NCBI RefSeq assembly: GCF_000715075.1
Contig: NC_134082.1
Location: forward strand, 63,265,466 to 63,329,465
Length of the DNA stretch: 64,000 nt
Reading direction: 5' to 3'
From: Nicotiana tabacum
Lineage: Eukaryota; Streptophyta; Magnoliopsida; Solanales; Solanaceae
The position numbers were made by a program, and so were the translations under genes. The notes below the pieces were generated by a model. It did no database searches, had not been told where the DNA came from, and saw only the letters and a list, made by a program, of their open reading frames with translations. Shown here one piece after another: positions 43,179 through 54,853 of this stretch (position 1 is its first letter; every line of letters starts with the position of its first letter).

Positions 43179-45266
43179 CTAAGGCTTAGAGGAACTAGAG
43201 GGTTGAGTCTGGAGAAGGTTCAGCATATTCTGAAGGATTCCGTCACTTTTCTCCATTTCTTTTGTTAGCTCAGTTCTAAGTACATCCCTCTCAGTTTTCA
43301 ATTCAGCCATACGAGCCTTGATCCTAGCAATTTTAGCATCCTTAGTTCCATATTCCTGAACCAAAGTCCTAACCTTGTTATTGATGGGTATCTTCAGAGA
43401 TGAACCAGGTTCAACTAGGATGGCATTGACTGGATAGTCCCAAGCCAGAAGAGTCTTAATGCCAAAATGTTCCTTGCTTGATGCCATTTCCCGTTTCTTC
43501 AAAGACACGTTCAGCATGTCCAAAACAATGGTCAGTATGAAGCCATATGGAGTAGCATGAGCCTTGGAGCCATTGATGACCCTGTCTAGCAATTTTACAA
43601 TGAGAGAAGGCCAGTTGATCTGCTTTCCTCTCTCAAGGAACTCCATAAGAACTAGGTCCATATAATTTGCGATATGTCTTCTCTCTTGTCTGTGCAGTAG
43701 GCACTTGTTGACAAACTCAAACACAACCTTGTGCTCAGCCATTATCACACTTTTTTGCACAGCCCTGGCTTCATTCACATCCTCTGAATCACAGAACTTC
43801 TTGGTGATCTCAATAGTAGAAGGTAAAGAGTCCAGGCATGGACACCTTTGCCTAGTGTAGTCATCAAACCCTTCAGAGGGTATATCCAGAATTTCTCCCA
43901 GTTTCGCAGCATCGAATTGCACTGGGACTCCCTTCACCAAGCTACTGACAACCCCATCGTTAACATCAGCATTAGCCATGAACTCAATTAGTTCATTTTT
44001 GGCTAGTGTCCCATCCATCTGAAGGACCATGTCATTCCAACATTGAGCAATTAAAGAGTCAACCAACCTCATCATCCCTAGTTCTACCAGATCCTTCAAC
44101 AATCAACCTTTCAAAAAAATTCTCCTGCCAAAGATGGCAAACTTGTCTTGTTCCTTCTCAGATTCCTCTTCTTTTTCTTCTCCACTCCACTTTTCATCAT
44201 CTGAAACTTTTGCTTTTTTAGCTTTCACTGCAGATCTTATCTTCTTGGCTAGTGAGGGTGCAGCAGACACAGGTATAGAAGAAGACTTTTTGGAAGAAGT
44301 CTTGGACTTTTTATGTTTGGGTGTAGGAACCTCCACTGTTGTACCCCTTTCTTGATCGACCAGTTCCATCTCCTCTTTCTCTACAACCTCAGAGGATTCT
44401 GTAACCTTTCCATTTCCCTTCTCCATTTTCCTTTTCTTGCTTTCTTCTAGATCCTTTTGTAAGTCAGCTTCACTTTGTTTTACCCTACTTCTTGTGGCTC
44501 TTCCGTTAGGCATTGAAGAGGCAGTAGGTTTTGGGGATGAAGTTTTTCTTTTCTTGGATGGCTTGGGAACATTTGGGGCTTTTGGTGTAGTAGCGTTGTA
44601 TTTATTTGGGTCATAACTTGTCCCAATCTTTCTTAGTAGATCAGCTAGGGTCTCTTTAGTAGATGAAACAGGTTCATCTCTCCTTTTGCTCAGATGAACC
44701 AACCCCTCAGCAGCCTCCCCAGACCCACTTTCCCCTGACTTCATGCCATTCTCTTCTAACCTCTCTTCTGCAACCCCACATATAGCAAGAACTGCTCCCT
44801 TCCCATTTCCCCTCTCTTCACCACATGCACCCCCACTCTCTTTTTCTTTTTCAAACTTCTTTTTACCTTAACTCCTACTCGTCTCAACCAACTTAACATC
44901 CCTAATGGGTCCAACTAGAACAAACCTAGTTTCAAAGTTTTCAACAACGGATGAGCTTACCTCAGTAGGGAATTCTTGAGTCTTCTCAGAGTCAAAAGAC
45001 CCATGTCCTTCCCCCTCAGTCACAGATTGAAAGGATTCAAACTCGAAACTGGAATCAGAATTTGGAGCTGGGCTTTCTTTCACTTGGCTAGCTTTCAACC
45101 TTTCATTTAAAACCTTTCTTAGAGCCCCAGATGCTACAATTTTTCGAGCCAACATTTTCTGCCTTCGAAACCTAAGTTTTGGGGATTCACTAGGAGGAGT
45201 AGATGAGGACGAATTTGAGGGTGATGGTGGTAGAGGAGAACTAGGATGATCTTGTGGGTTAGACAT
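43179..45266 (-). pseudogene. SIRE third ORF (env-like), nearly open
   Basis: One frame of 696 codons runs from ATG at 45266, with only a TAA near 44868 and a TGA near 44102. The start is Ser/Pro-rich (MSNPQDHPSSPLPPSPSN). The middle is Lys/Glu-rich and very basic (KHKKSKTSSKK, AKKIRSAVKAKKAK), like a nuclear or nucleic-acid-binding tail. The last 300 residues form a folded domain with LGEILDIPSEGFDDYTRQR, HRQERRHIANYMDLVLMEFL and ATPYGFILTIVL, ending in a coiled coil (DAKIARIKARMAELKTERDV). SIRE elements carry an env-like ORF here; I see no clear signal peptide or transmembrane pair, so an envelope role is doubtful. It resembles plant transposon-protein domains as in Athila. Confidence 0.8.
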
Positions 45267-45900
45267 TTTTGTTCGTTTCTTGAGTTAATTTGGGAATTTT
45301 GGAGAAGAGAGAAATTAGAGTTGAAGAAGAGAATTTTTGACGGGTTTAGAAATGAAGAAGTTTAGAGATCTAGTGTGTATTTAAAGAGAATTAGAGATTA
45401 ATTCAGTAACGGCAGCTTTTCAGGGGTCAAATAGAAGTCTAATCAAACTGTAATTCCAGACTTTTAATGATTATTTGGCTTCCCTAGATATTAGGCAAAA
45501 ATCACGATTTTAGAGTTCTAAATGGACGAAACTGGTTCAATGCTTCAACGGATAGAATTTTCTAGGAATTTGGCAAGTATAGGACTTCTGCTCATGATTG
45601 AATTGTTAATCTTTCTAATTGTGCAAAGTATTGAAACCATACCTGAGCTTTCATACGAACTCATATTGATGAACCAGGTTCTTCATTTAGAATTCTCTTG
45701 AACATGCCTCAAATGCCATAATAGAAAAAACTTTGTAAGAGATCAGTGAGTCATATATACACATGTCACAAGAGTATACTAATTAAAATATGAGACTGAG
45801 TAAGAATTAATCTAGATATTTACACAAAGTTAGAATTCCTAGCCAAAAAATTAAATTTTTTTTGTATTCTGAGTTGGACCTATTACGTGATATTAATCAT
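45267..45900 (-). other. SIRE spacer between RNase H and third ORF
   Basis: It is non-coding and AT-rich. The minus strand has TTTAAATAC at 45378-45385, a weak TATA-like site about 110 bp before the third ORF. No other feature is seen. Confidence 0.4.
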
Positions 45901-46668
45901 CCCTAATTCCAACCTATTCCTCTCAAAGTTTTCTCTACTCAGTGCTTTAGTGAAGATGTCAGCAATTTACTTATCAGTAGCACAGAATTCTACGGAGATC
46001 AGACCTTTCTCATAGTTGTTTCTTAAAAAATGGTGCCTAACATCTATGCGCTTAGTCCTTTTATGATGAACAGGGTTCTTTGTCATACTTATAGCGCTAG
46101 TGTTATCACAAAATATAGGAATGCAACCCATTTCTATACCAAAATCTACCAACTACTATTTGATCCATAGTAATTGAGCATAACAAGAAGCAGCAGCAAC
46201 ATATTCAGCTTCAGCAGTTGACAAGGCCACAAAATGTTTCTTTTTAGTAGCCCATGACACAAGACATGAACCAAAAAAATGTGTCATACCTGAGGTGCTC
46301 TTCCTATCCACTAGAAAACTTGCATAATCAGCATCAACATATCCTACTAGATTGAAATTGCTACCTTTGGGATACCAAAGACACAGACCAGTGGTGCCTT
46401 TCAAGTATTTTAGTATCCTTTTGACAGCAGTCGGGTGAGACTCTTTAGGATTTGCCTGAAAGCAAGCACAAAGCCCTACATTGAAAACAATGTCAGGTCT
46501 GCTAGCAGTAAAATACAAGAGTGAACCAATCATACCCATATATAACTTTTGATCAACTGATGAACCAGGTTAATCAACATCTAATTTAGTGGTAGTTGCA
46601 ATAGGTGTGTCTATTTCTTTAGATTCTTCCATTTTAAACTTTTTGATTAGCTCATTTGCATACTTCTA
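45901..46668 (-). pseudogene. SIRE RNase H
   Basis: The connection shows YANELIKKFKMEESKEIDTP, then SLLYFTASRPDIVFNVGLCA, then YVDADYASFLVDRKSTSGM (Asp residues), STAEAEYVAAASC (Glu) and a final part with IPIFCDNTSAISMTKNPVHH and RTKRIDVRHHFLRNN. This is the copia RNase H order. A TAG at about 46154 replaces the Trp/Gln after LLWIK. A TAA near 46571 interrupts LDVD. Identity is certain from the SAISMTKNP and HHKRTKHID-type motifs. Confidence 0.88.
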
Positions 46669-47372
46669 CTAATGGATCATGGTTCCATTTGGACTTTGTT
46701 TGATCTGTAAGCCTAAGAAAAAGTTAAGCTCACCCATCATGCTCATTTCAAACTCACTCCCCATTAATTTTGCAAAGTCCTTACTTAGCTTATCAATAGT
46801 GGCCCCAAATATTATGTCATCAACATATATTTGTACAACAAAGAGATCCTTACCTTTTTCCCTTAAGAATAAAGTTCTATCAATTTTACCTCTTTTGTAA
46901 CCATGCTCCAGCAGGAATTTGGACAATCGTTCATACCATGCTCTTGGGGCCTGCTTGAGTCCATAGAGAGCCTTGTCTAACTTGTACACATGCTCAGGAC
47001 ATTCCTTGCTCTCAAACCCTGGAGATTGTTTCACACACACTTCTTCTTTCAGGTAGTCATTCAGGAAGGTACTTTTGACATCCATTTGATGAAGAGTGAA
47101 TTCCATGTGTGCTGCAAAGGCTATGAGGAGTCTGATTGCCTCTAGTCTTGCAACTGGAGCAAAGGTCTCATCATAGTTTATGCCCTCCTCTTGGCTGTAA
47201 CCTTGGACCACCAGTCTTGCCTTGTTTCTTGTAACTATTCCATCTTCATCGAGTTTGTTTCTGAAGACCCACTTTGTACCAATGACTAATCTGTCATTGG
47301 GTCTTGGAACTAGATACCAAACTTAACTTCTCTTAAACTGATAGTGTTCATCTTGCATTGCAATCACCCAAT
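46669..47372 (-). pseudogene. SIRE reverse transcriptase
   Basis: The copia RT is open from 47211 to 46669: ETFAPVARLEAIRLLIAFAA, QMDVKSTFLNDYLKEEVCV, YKLDKALYGLKQAPRAWYE and the active-site box IYVDDIIFGAT, with both Asp kept. Upstream the expected NKARLVVQGYSQEEGINYDE leads in with a frame break at 47211. A TAG at 46666-46668 ends the frame; RNase H continues in the same order. The MDVKSTFLN motif differs from the usual MDVKSAFLN by one residue. The active site is intact and the gene is broken only by stops around it. Confidence 0.9.
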
Positions 47373-48632
47373 CTACATCCTGCAAAGCCTCAACAACATT
47401 GTTAGGCTCAATAAGAGATAAAAGGCATAAAAAGAACATAGATTCTTTAATTGTGATCTACTTTTGACTCCAGATGTGGGATCAGTGATAATGTTCTCAA
47501 TAAGATGAGAACTTTGATACTTGTGAGGTTTCACAACCAACTGGTTTCTGCTAGATGTTTCTCCCATGTTCTGTTGCTGAGGAACATGGTCATGAACAAG
47601 TTCTTTTAGGGGATTTATTTCAATTCCTCCTTGATTAGTTCCCCCTGTCAAGTTGCCCTGGATGGAAGAACCCGTTCCATCACATGTTCCTTCTTTTGGT
47701 GCCACTTTGACTTGATCATTTACCAATCCAATGGCTTCATCTTCGTATTCATATCTCTTGGAAAGAATGTTAGTTTCATTAAATACTACATGTACACTTT
47801 CTTCTACACACAAAGTTCTTTTATTGAACATTTTATATGCTTTGCTATGTGAAGAATATCCCAAGAATACTCCCTCATCACTTCTAGGATCAAACTTACC
47901 TAGGGAGTCTTTTACATTATTGTGCACAAAGAACTTGCAACTACATGCCATAAGATGGGATATATTTGGTTTTCTCCCTTTAAGTAACTCATAGGGAGTC
48001 TTCTCTACAAGATTTCTAGTCATGCATCTATTGATAATGTAACATGCAGTGTTTACAGCCTCTGCCCAGAAGCTCTGGGGCAATTTACTAGAAAGAAGCA
48101 TAGTCCTAGACATGTCTTCAAGAGTCCTATTCTTTCTTTCAACTACTCCATTTTGTTGATGTGTCCTAGGGGCAGAGAAGTTATGATCTATACCATTTTC
48201 ATCACAAAATTCAGCAAACTTAGCATTCTCAAATTCAGTTTCGTGATCAGACCTAATTGATGCAAGTTGATTTCCTAATTGTTTCTGAGTTTTTCGAACA
48301 AAGGTAGTAAACATGTCAAATGCTTCATCTTTAGATGTTAGAAACAGTACCCAGGTAAATCTAGAATAGTCATCAACAAGTACCATTACATACTTCTTTT
48401 GACCTCTGCTCATGGTTCTCATTGGACTACATAGATCCATATGAACCAGTTCCAACGACTTGGTTGTGCTTACCATTTTCTTTCTTTTGAAGGATGATCT
48501 TACTTGCTTCCCCCTTGCACAAGCCTCACAAACTTTGTCTTCCTTGAACTTGATGTTAGGTAACCCTATCACCAAGTCCTTAGGGACCAATTTGTTTAGC
48601 TGATTCAGACTGGCATGACCAAGTCTTTTGTG
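47373..48632 (-). pseudogene. SIRE integrase
   Basis: The zinc region starts with the histidines in HKRLGHASLNQL, next to a TGA where a Trp is expected, then VCEACARGKQVRSSF with the two Cys. The core shows LVHMDLCSPM and VMVLVDDYSRFTWV, then SIRSDHETEFENAKF (second Asp) and HQQNGVVERKNRTL (Glu). The downstream C-terminal domain has GVFLGYSSHSKAYKMFNKRT. The frame from 48590 to 47373 is open for 405 codons. It ends at a frame break that leads to RT. Confidence 0.9.
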
Positions 48633-49070
48633 TCATAGGAGGGGATCATTACCCAGCACACTTAGGCAGGTTAGTTCATTTTCTAAGAGAGTGGACAAAT
48701 CTACAATGTAAATATTGTTAACTCTTTTTCCCTGCAAAACAATCTTGTCAGTGGTAAGATTAATAACAAAGCATTTAGTAGAGGTGAATGCTACAAGGTT
48801 ATCTCTGTCACATAGTTGTGACATACTGATAAGGTTGTATTTCAAGCCATCTATCAAGTAGACATTCTCAATGGAGTGAGAGTTTTTCTTACCTACCTTT
48901 TCCAACCCCAATGATCTCACATTTCTTCCCATTTCCAAAGGAGACATTGCATCCCTTTAAGTCCTTAAGTGAAAGGAACTGGTTCTTGCTTCCAGTCATA
49001 TGTTTTGAGCAGCCACTATCCATGTACCATATTTGGTTGTTTCCCTTCACTTGGACCTGGAAAAAGAAAT
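48633..49070 (-). pseudogene. SIRE protease and pre-integrase region
   Basis: The minus strand near 49030-49000 encodes WYMDSGCSKHMTGS, the DSG aspartic-protease motif of copia elements. It is followed in another frame by IENVYLIDGLKYNLISMSQLC, the usual text between protease and integrase. It ends at the TGA before HKRLGHAS. Identity is by motif; the frame is broken. Confidence 0.85.
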
Positions 49071-50901
49071 CAGGGGTTAGTCTTAGGAACCTAAACTAGT
49101 TTGGGTCCCTTTCTATGGGCAAAGGGATAAATTAGATTCCTTCTAGCACACCCAAGCAGCCTATTTTTTTCTTGAACAAAGGTTTTGTTCTATTGACTGG
49201 CCTTTTCTTTTGCATTACATTCATTTTTTTAATGGCCAGTCTTGCCATAATGTATGCAAATTTTGGTTTCAGGAAGAGTGAGGTACTTGCTTTTAGGATC
49301 CCACTTAGGTGCTTGAGTTCCATAACCAAGTCCTCTTTTGTTGCTACTGTGATGTTCGTGTAGCCAGGAGAGTGCATCAGAAGCCTTGTTCCATTTGCAA
49401 GTTCTATCTAGTTCATGTTTTACCTTCCGTAGATCTTCTTTTAGTACTTTTATCTGCTCATCTTTCCTGTATAGCTCATCCTTCAGTTTTTCTAAGTTTT
49501 CTTCTAGGGTGAGTTGAGTGTGATCAGCTTTCTTCTTTCCTGTTCCTAGTTTAAGTTTTAAGTTCTCAAACCTAAGTTCTAGGACACTAGTATCAAGTTC
49601 AAGAACCTGGTTCTTCAACTCGGTATTTTCACTTTCACTCTCCTTAGCCCTAGACTCTAGATTTTTGCACTTGGCTTTTAGAATCATACATTCCCTAGCC
49701 AGCTCTTCCTTTTCATTGTTAATAATCTCAACTCATCAATGAAATCCTGCAATAGCTCAGACAACCTTTCTTTAGACAGGAATTTAATCTTATCTTTGAG
49801 ATGAAGAATACTTACCTCTTGTTCATCATCTAATTCTCCTATGGCCATAAGAGCTTGTTCATCTCCAGCTTCATCTTCTGATTCCTCATCTGATGTTTCT
49901 CCCCAGGCAGCAACCATAGCCTTTGTTGATCCTTTGTTCCTTTTTGGTTGAACTTGTTCCTTCTTCCTGCTCCTTCTTTCAGCCCTTTCCTTCTTCCACT
50001 CAATTTCCCATTGAGGGCAGTTCTTGATCATATGATCAGTCTTACCACACTTGTAGCAGCCCTCATTGGTCTATTTCTCAAGAGACCTTGGTTTATTGAA
50101 GGTTGTACCTCTTGAATAACCCTTCCCTCTCATCAAGTAATTTTGAAATTTCTAGTGATCATAGCCATTTCATCATCCTCCAGATCTGAACCTTCAACAA
50201 TTCTGAGAGCCAGACTTCTTTCCTTCTTGGGTGCATCCATTTTCAAGGTCTGCCTTCTCAGTTCATAGGCAGTAAGGTTTCCTATTAGTTCATCTAGCTT
50301 TGGGGTAGCAATGTTGTTTGATTCCTGAATAACAGTGATTTTGCTTTCCCAAGAGACTGGTAGAACTCTGGTCAAAATCTTCTCAACTTTGTCTTCTTCG
50401 AGAATAATCCTTCCAAGAGATTTAAGTTCATTTGTCAGTATGGTGAACCTTGTATACATCTCTTTGATTGTTTCTCCTTCCTTCATGGTGAAGTTCTCAT
50501 ACTAGGAGTACAACACTATTCATCTGAACCTCTTCACTTGAGGTGTTCCTTCATGAACCACTTGCAGAGTGTCCCAGATTTCCTTAGCAGTAGTACAACT
50601 TTGAATTCTACTGTGCTCATCTGGACCTAGTCCAACACAAGCCATTTCTTGGCCTTGGCCTTTTTTTCCCACTTCTCAGGTCTTCAGCAGTGCAGTCACC
50701 CCTTGTCTTAGGCACATCCACTCCTTCAGCATTCTTCTTTGTAGTTGCTAGAGGACCATCAGTGACTATGTCCCAGAGCTCATAGTCTTCTCCTATGATG
50801 TGATCCCTCATCTTGTTCTTCCACCAAGAATAGTACTGACCATTGAAAAGTGGAGGCCTAGCAGTGGATTGCTCTTCCCAGTTCCCAGGTGGTGCACTCA
50901 T
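49071..50901 (-). pseudogene. SIRE gag
   Basis: The ATG at 50901 opens MSAPPGNWEEQSTARPPLFN, followed by YYSWWKNKMRDHIIGEDYELW, the start of copia-type Gag (UBN2 family). The central MKEGETIKEMYTRFTILTNEL block (50486-50133) is followed by a CCHC zinc knuckle, CGKTD-H-MIKNC (about 50055-50020). A long coiled coil then runs from 49687 (LKAKCKNLESRAKESE...), ending with a second knuckle-like CIHYGKTGH around 49235. Frames break near 50617, 50490, 50100 and 49690. The long Gag with a coiled tail fits SIRE. Confidence 0.88.
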
Positions 50902-50941
50902 GTTGAGCTTTTCCTAAGGTGTTAACCTCTTTAAGGATAAC

Positions 50942-50955
50942 CTGCTCTGATACCA
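50942..50955 (-). other. SIRE primer-binding site
   Basis: The minus strand reads TGGTATCAGAGCAG, two bases from the LTR; this is the plant initiator tRNA-Met site. Confidence 0.9.
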
Positions 50956-50957
50956 AT

Positions 50958-51873
50958 TGATGTTTTAAGCGTCACTACTACACAAGAGGTAGGGTGATTT
51001 GTGTGGTACCCAATTTTCGATCGAGAAGAACCAGGTTCTTCTAGGTATTCTAACTACTACTATTTGCAGAATTAAAAGTACATAAAATAAAGAACACAGA
51101 GATTTTTACGTGGAAAACACCCGGCTCAAAAGGTGAAAAAATCACGACCTACCACTCAGTAGGATTTTCCCCAATACTTCACTAAATCACTGAGTCAAAA
51201 CAGCATTTATAAAAATCTTTGTAAACCTAAGGATTAACTCTAATCCCGTTGTGGCACACAGCCTCAACTGTTGCGATAACTTCAAGTTAGCCTATAACTT
51301 GAACTCCCAAAGTACCTAATACAATTGCTTCTATGAAAGCTGTAAAGGTACAACTTTAAACCACTACCACTATTGAACTAGAATAAGAAAAAACACAATA
51401 GAATTGGTTCTTCTATCTCGTTCAAGTAGCTTCAGGAGTGCACACTCAAATCTCACATAAATTGCTTGCAAAATTGCCTTGCTCTTTTGCTTTCAATTTA
51501 GTTTAACTTTTGCGTATGTGCAATACCTGTAAAAGAGAAAAATCATTGTTATTTAATGAGTTAGTAATTAGAGTTTGATTAAGACTCAATTGTTGATCTT
51601 CCATCGAAGTTGAGTCCTTGAACAACACAAACTCCAACACTATCTTTTATCCGGATTGTGTTCTCTTCACATAAGGAGACTTTCTCCCCTTATCCAATTT
51701 GCAACCTTTTCGATCAGATCAGGAGATATTGCTGCTTGATCAGTGGGACTTATCTCCTTCACGTGCATCTCACATGTATAGGTTGATCATGACTTGTGCT
51801 TCATATGATAGACCTGGTCCATGACTGAGTTCATTTGTCATTCTTCAAAACTTCACTTGTTCTTGGGCCAACA
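50958..51873 (-). repeat. SIRE 5' LTR (right copy)
   Basis: It starts TGATGTTTTAAGC and ends GGGCCAACA on the plus strand. It aligns closely with 41787-42701. Confidence 0.92.
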
Positions 51874-51878
51874 TAATT
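51874..51878. repeat. Target-site duplication of SIRE, right copy (TAATT)
   Basis: Matches 41782-41786; O2's LTR goes on from here. Confidence 0.88.
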
Positions 51879-54172
51879 GCTTTAGATTTCTCTTCCTACA
51901 CTTTGCCTCTTCAACTGTTATGTCCCTAGTTTAAATTCTGAAACTCAAACCTATGTGTTCCCTTATTGTCAATCACTATCTCTTTCTGCACTGACGTAAA
52001 GGCTCATGCTATTGCACTTTTTGTTTATCGCTTTACTCAGCATGCTTAAAATTCTGCCATCTTTTTTCAAATGTAATTAGCATGTTTACATATTCCTATT
52101 TATGTCCCTAAACCAGTATGTCTCCTAATGTACTTGATTCATGATTAATTATGTGTTTCTAATTTGGGTCCTCTATGTCCCCAACCCCTACTTCCCTACT
52201 TGTAATTGCTAAAGTTGTGCTACTCTGAACTGGTTCTGTATGTGTGTTGTTGCTCCTATTCCTTGCTCCTTTTCAAAACTCTTCTGTTGTTCTACAAACT
52301 TATTTCAAACATGTTGTTTTTAAAACTGCTTCAAGCACTCTCACATGCACTCTTAGATCATTAGGTTATGCCCCTCTTGTGTGAGCCTTGCTTTGGGACC
52401 CTTGAGCTCCCTCTGAACTTGGACACATAAGAGCTGACCCTTCCATACTGCATTTACTCTTGGTTATGCAATTTGGGTGTGAGCACTGCCTAGGACCCCT
52501 TGAGGTCCTTAAGGAACTCTGACACACCCAGATATGAAAAAGGATTTGGAACAACATTGGCATTTGAGGTGGTTTATTACATAACTCAAAGAGGAAGTCA
52601 GAATCAGGCTTCCTATAGTTGAAACTTCTTATTTTTTATTTCTTATGTAATTCTATCATGGTCTGTAATAATTTATAAACAAGTATTGGGGTGGCTAGTG
52701 AAAAGGGATGGAAAATATGCATGCTATCATTGTTAAAGGATAGAAAGCATGTTATTAGGTTTATATTCCTAGTTGTGCACTAGAAACCATGTTTAGGATT
52801 AATACATGCATTAGAAAACCATGTTCTTAGGACCTGTGTTTCTTGCTTCAGCACTTCATTCATTAGTCCATGCTTTATGTCTATCACTTAGAAATTCTAC
52901 TCCTAGGGTAATAACAACACTGGTATAAAAAGTTGTTATTTCAAAAATTCTGCAACTCTTGTGTACATTTAGAAATCATGTCTTTTGGATTCTGTTTTCA
53001 ATAACCTTGCAATTTTCATGTGCATATTAGATATCATGTTCTAAGATCCTATTTGCATTTTTGTTTAAGATGCCTAGTTAATTACTGATTCTTAAAAAGA
53101 GTAGTAAAGTAATAATTTTCACATTGTGTTATTTTCTGAATAAAATTGGCAACAATCTCTACAATTGGAACATCATGTTTTAGGTAATAAAAATAATCTC
53201 CAAAGTATCTTAATGACTTGGAACAACTGCTGCATCTCGCTTTGCGCCTAAGAAAGCCTTAAGTAATGACTTAAATAAAGCTAGAAGTGCCTTTGTTTAG
53301 TTATCAACTATTAAAATCAGTAGGCAAACCTGATTCGGACTTCTTTTTTGAGTCATGTAATAAATCTGGTTATGATGTTACCACTTAAACACCCTGCTTT
53401 AGGATTTTAAATTTAGACCATAACTGTATATAAGTCATGTTGTCTATGTGAATTATCTGTAGAGGTATAACTGAGCCTTCTGCTTGTTTTCTATGTTTTC
53501 CCACTTTAAATGTAGTCCTACTTGTTTTTTATGTCACCTTAGTATTTTGCCTTTAAACCTGAGGGTCTGCCTAGAACCTCCTTCTTATAGGATAGGAGTC
53601 CTAAATTCCTTCAAGACTGATAAGAAGGGACGGGTGGGGAGGGTAGATATGGATATGATAATCGGTTCGTTAATGCCACGTGTATCCCCTCTTTTGAGGA
53701 GTGTCATACTAGGTATTTTATTTATGCGGTCCATATTACAAACAAACCTAGGACACCCCTTTATATTCATAAGCACGTTTAGATTGTAACTCTTTTCAAA
53801 ACCTTGCTTTCCTTAATCGTTTTCAGATACCTAAGTATTTAAACATAAATCCCCTATTATTTAAGCCTCTACTTGTTTATTTGCTAATTGCACAAATTCA
53901 CAAAAATTGTCTGGCCGGGAACCACACTAGTAGATCCTGAGGGGTGCCTAACACCTTCCCCTTAGGATAATTTTAAGCTCTTACCCTATCTCTGGTTATC
54001 AAACGTAGTTGTAGATAAACCTGTAGCTGCCCTAACGCACCTTAAAAATCATTAGGTGGCGACTCTTCAAAAACACAATACCCAACTCCCAAAAGGAAAT
54101 GAGTCATTACACCCCATGATTGTCTCACCCAGACTCCTCTCCGTGGGGAGGGAAAAAGGGGGCGCGACAACA
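51879..54172 (+). repeat. O2 5' LTR, second part
   Basis: It continues the LTR and ends CAACA at 54168-54172, just before the primer-binding site. The last 250 bp match O1's LTR end in reverse, including the CTTACCCTATCTCTGGTTAT block. Both parts together give about 3.48 kb, about 1.1 kb shorter than O1's LTRs. The short frames at 52366 and 53484 are not conserved. Confidence 0.9.
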
Positions 54173-54190
54173 TGGGACTCTGCTGGGGAT
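54173..54190 (+). other. O2 primer-binding site
   Basis: TGGGACTCTGCTGGGGAT directly follows the LTR. It matches the O1 site and is probably complementary to tRNA-Arg, as in other Ogre elements. Confidence 0.78.
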
Positions 54191-54853
54191 TTTAGGCTTT
54201 TACCATTTTAGATTGTTCTTGTGAATTTGTACCTCCCTATGTGCGATTATTTGTTTAATTTCTTTAAGCATATAATTTCTTCTTCAAAAACGAAACTGAC
54301 ATGTCCTTCTTGTTTCCCTCCTTTACTATTGCTTTAAATTATAAAACTGTTGTATTTATCGCTTTCTTAACATGCAAATACATGTCAACATGCTTTTAGT
54401 TATTGCATAACCATGCTCAACATCATACTTCACTCGTGCCGAACAAATACTATAGAAATGCTTGATGAGTGGTTGCGTCTTCCTAAATCATTACCCCTAA
54501 ATTTGGAAAGGCATATTTGCGGTAAAACTAGTCGATCAGCAGTGCAATCGACAGTTTTGTGTCTTTCCCCTTGAGTTGTCCACTTAAGGGTACCAGTCTA
54601 AAACCCCATAGAAACTTTACTCTGTTAAATTGTGCATGCATCATGGTCAAACCTAGCCATATCAGTTATGTTATCCACATAATGATCCTTTAAGATAGCC
54701 TTGTTCAAAGTCCACTGGGTTTCCCTAGACCCAAACGGACATCATCATGTTCTGTGCATTTATTTAGAGACCTAAATGCTTCATGCTAATTGTGGTATTA
54801 AATAGTCGAGTCTGGTGGGGGTAAGGGCCTAACCATATTTGTCTTGCAGAAAT
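54191..54853 (+). other. O2 5' leader
   Basis: It is non-coding and aligned with O1's leader. It ends with TTTGTCTTGCAG, three bases before a base triplet that leads to the ORF1 ATG at 54854. This could be a splice acceptor. Confidence 0.55.

Larger units (their letters stand above)
41787..51873 (-). mobile_element. SIRE-type Ty1/copia retrotransposon, complete, minus strand
   Basis: It is 10,087 bp, with LTRs of 915 and 916 bp flanked by TAATT. Read right to left: 5' LTR, tRNA-Met primer-binding site, gag, protease, integrase, RT, RNase H, third ORF, polypurine tract, 3' LTR. Integrase before RT marks it as copia; the long extra ORF after RNase H fits the SIRE (Maximus) branch. The LTRs look about 95% alike by eye, closer to each other than those of O1, so it is probably younger. 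The YVDD box is intact, but gag, integrase and RNase H have several stops. Confidence 0.9.
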
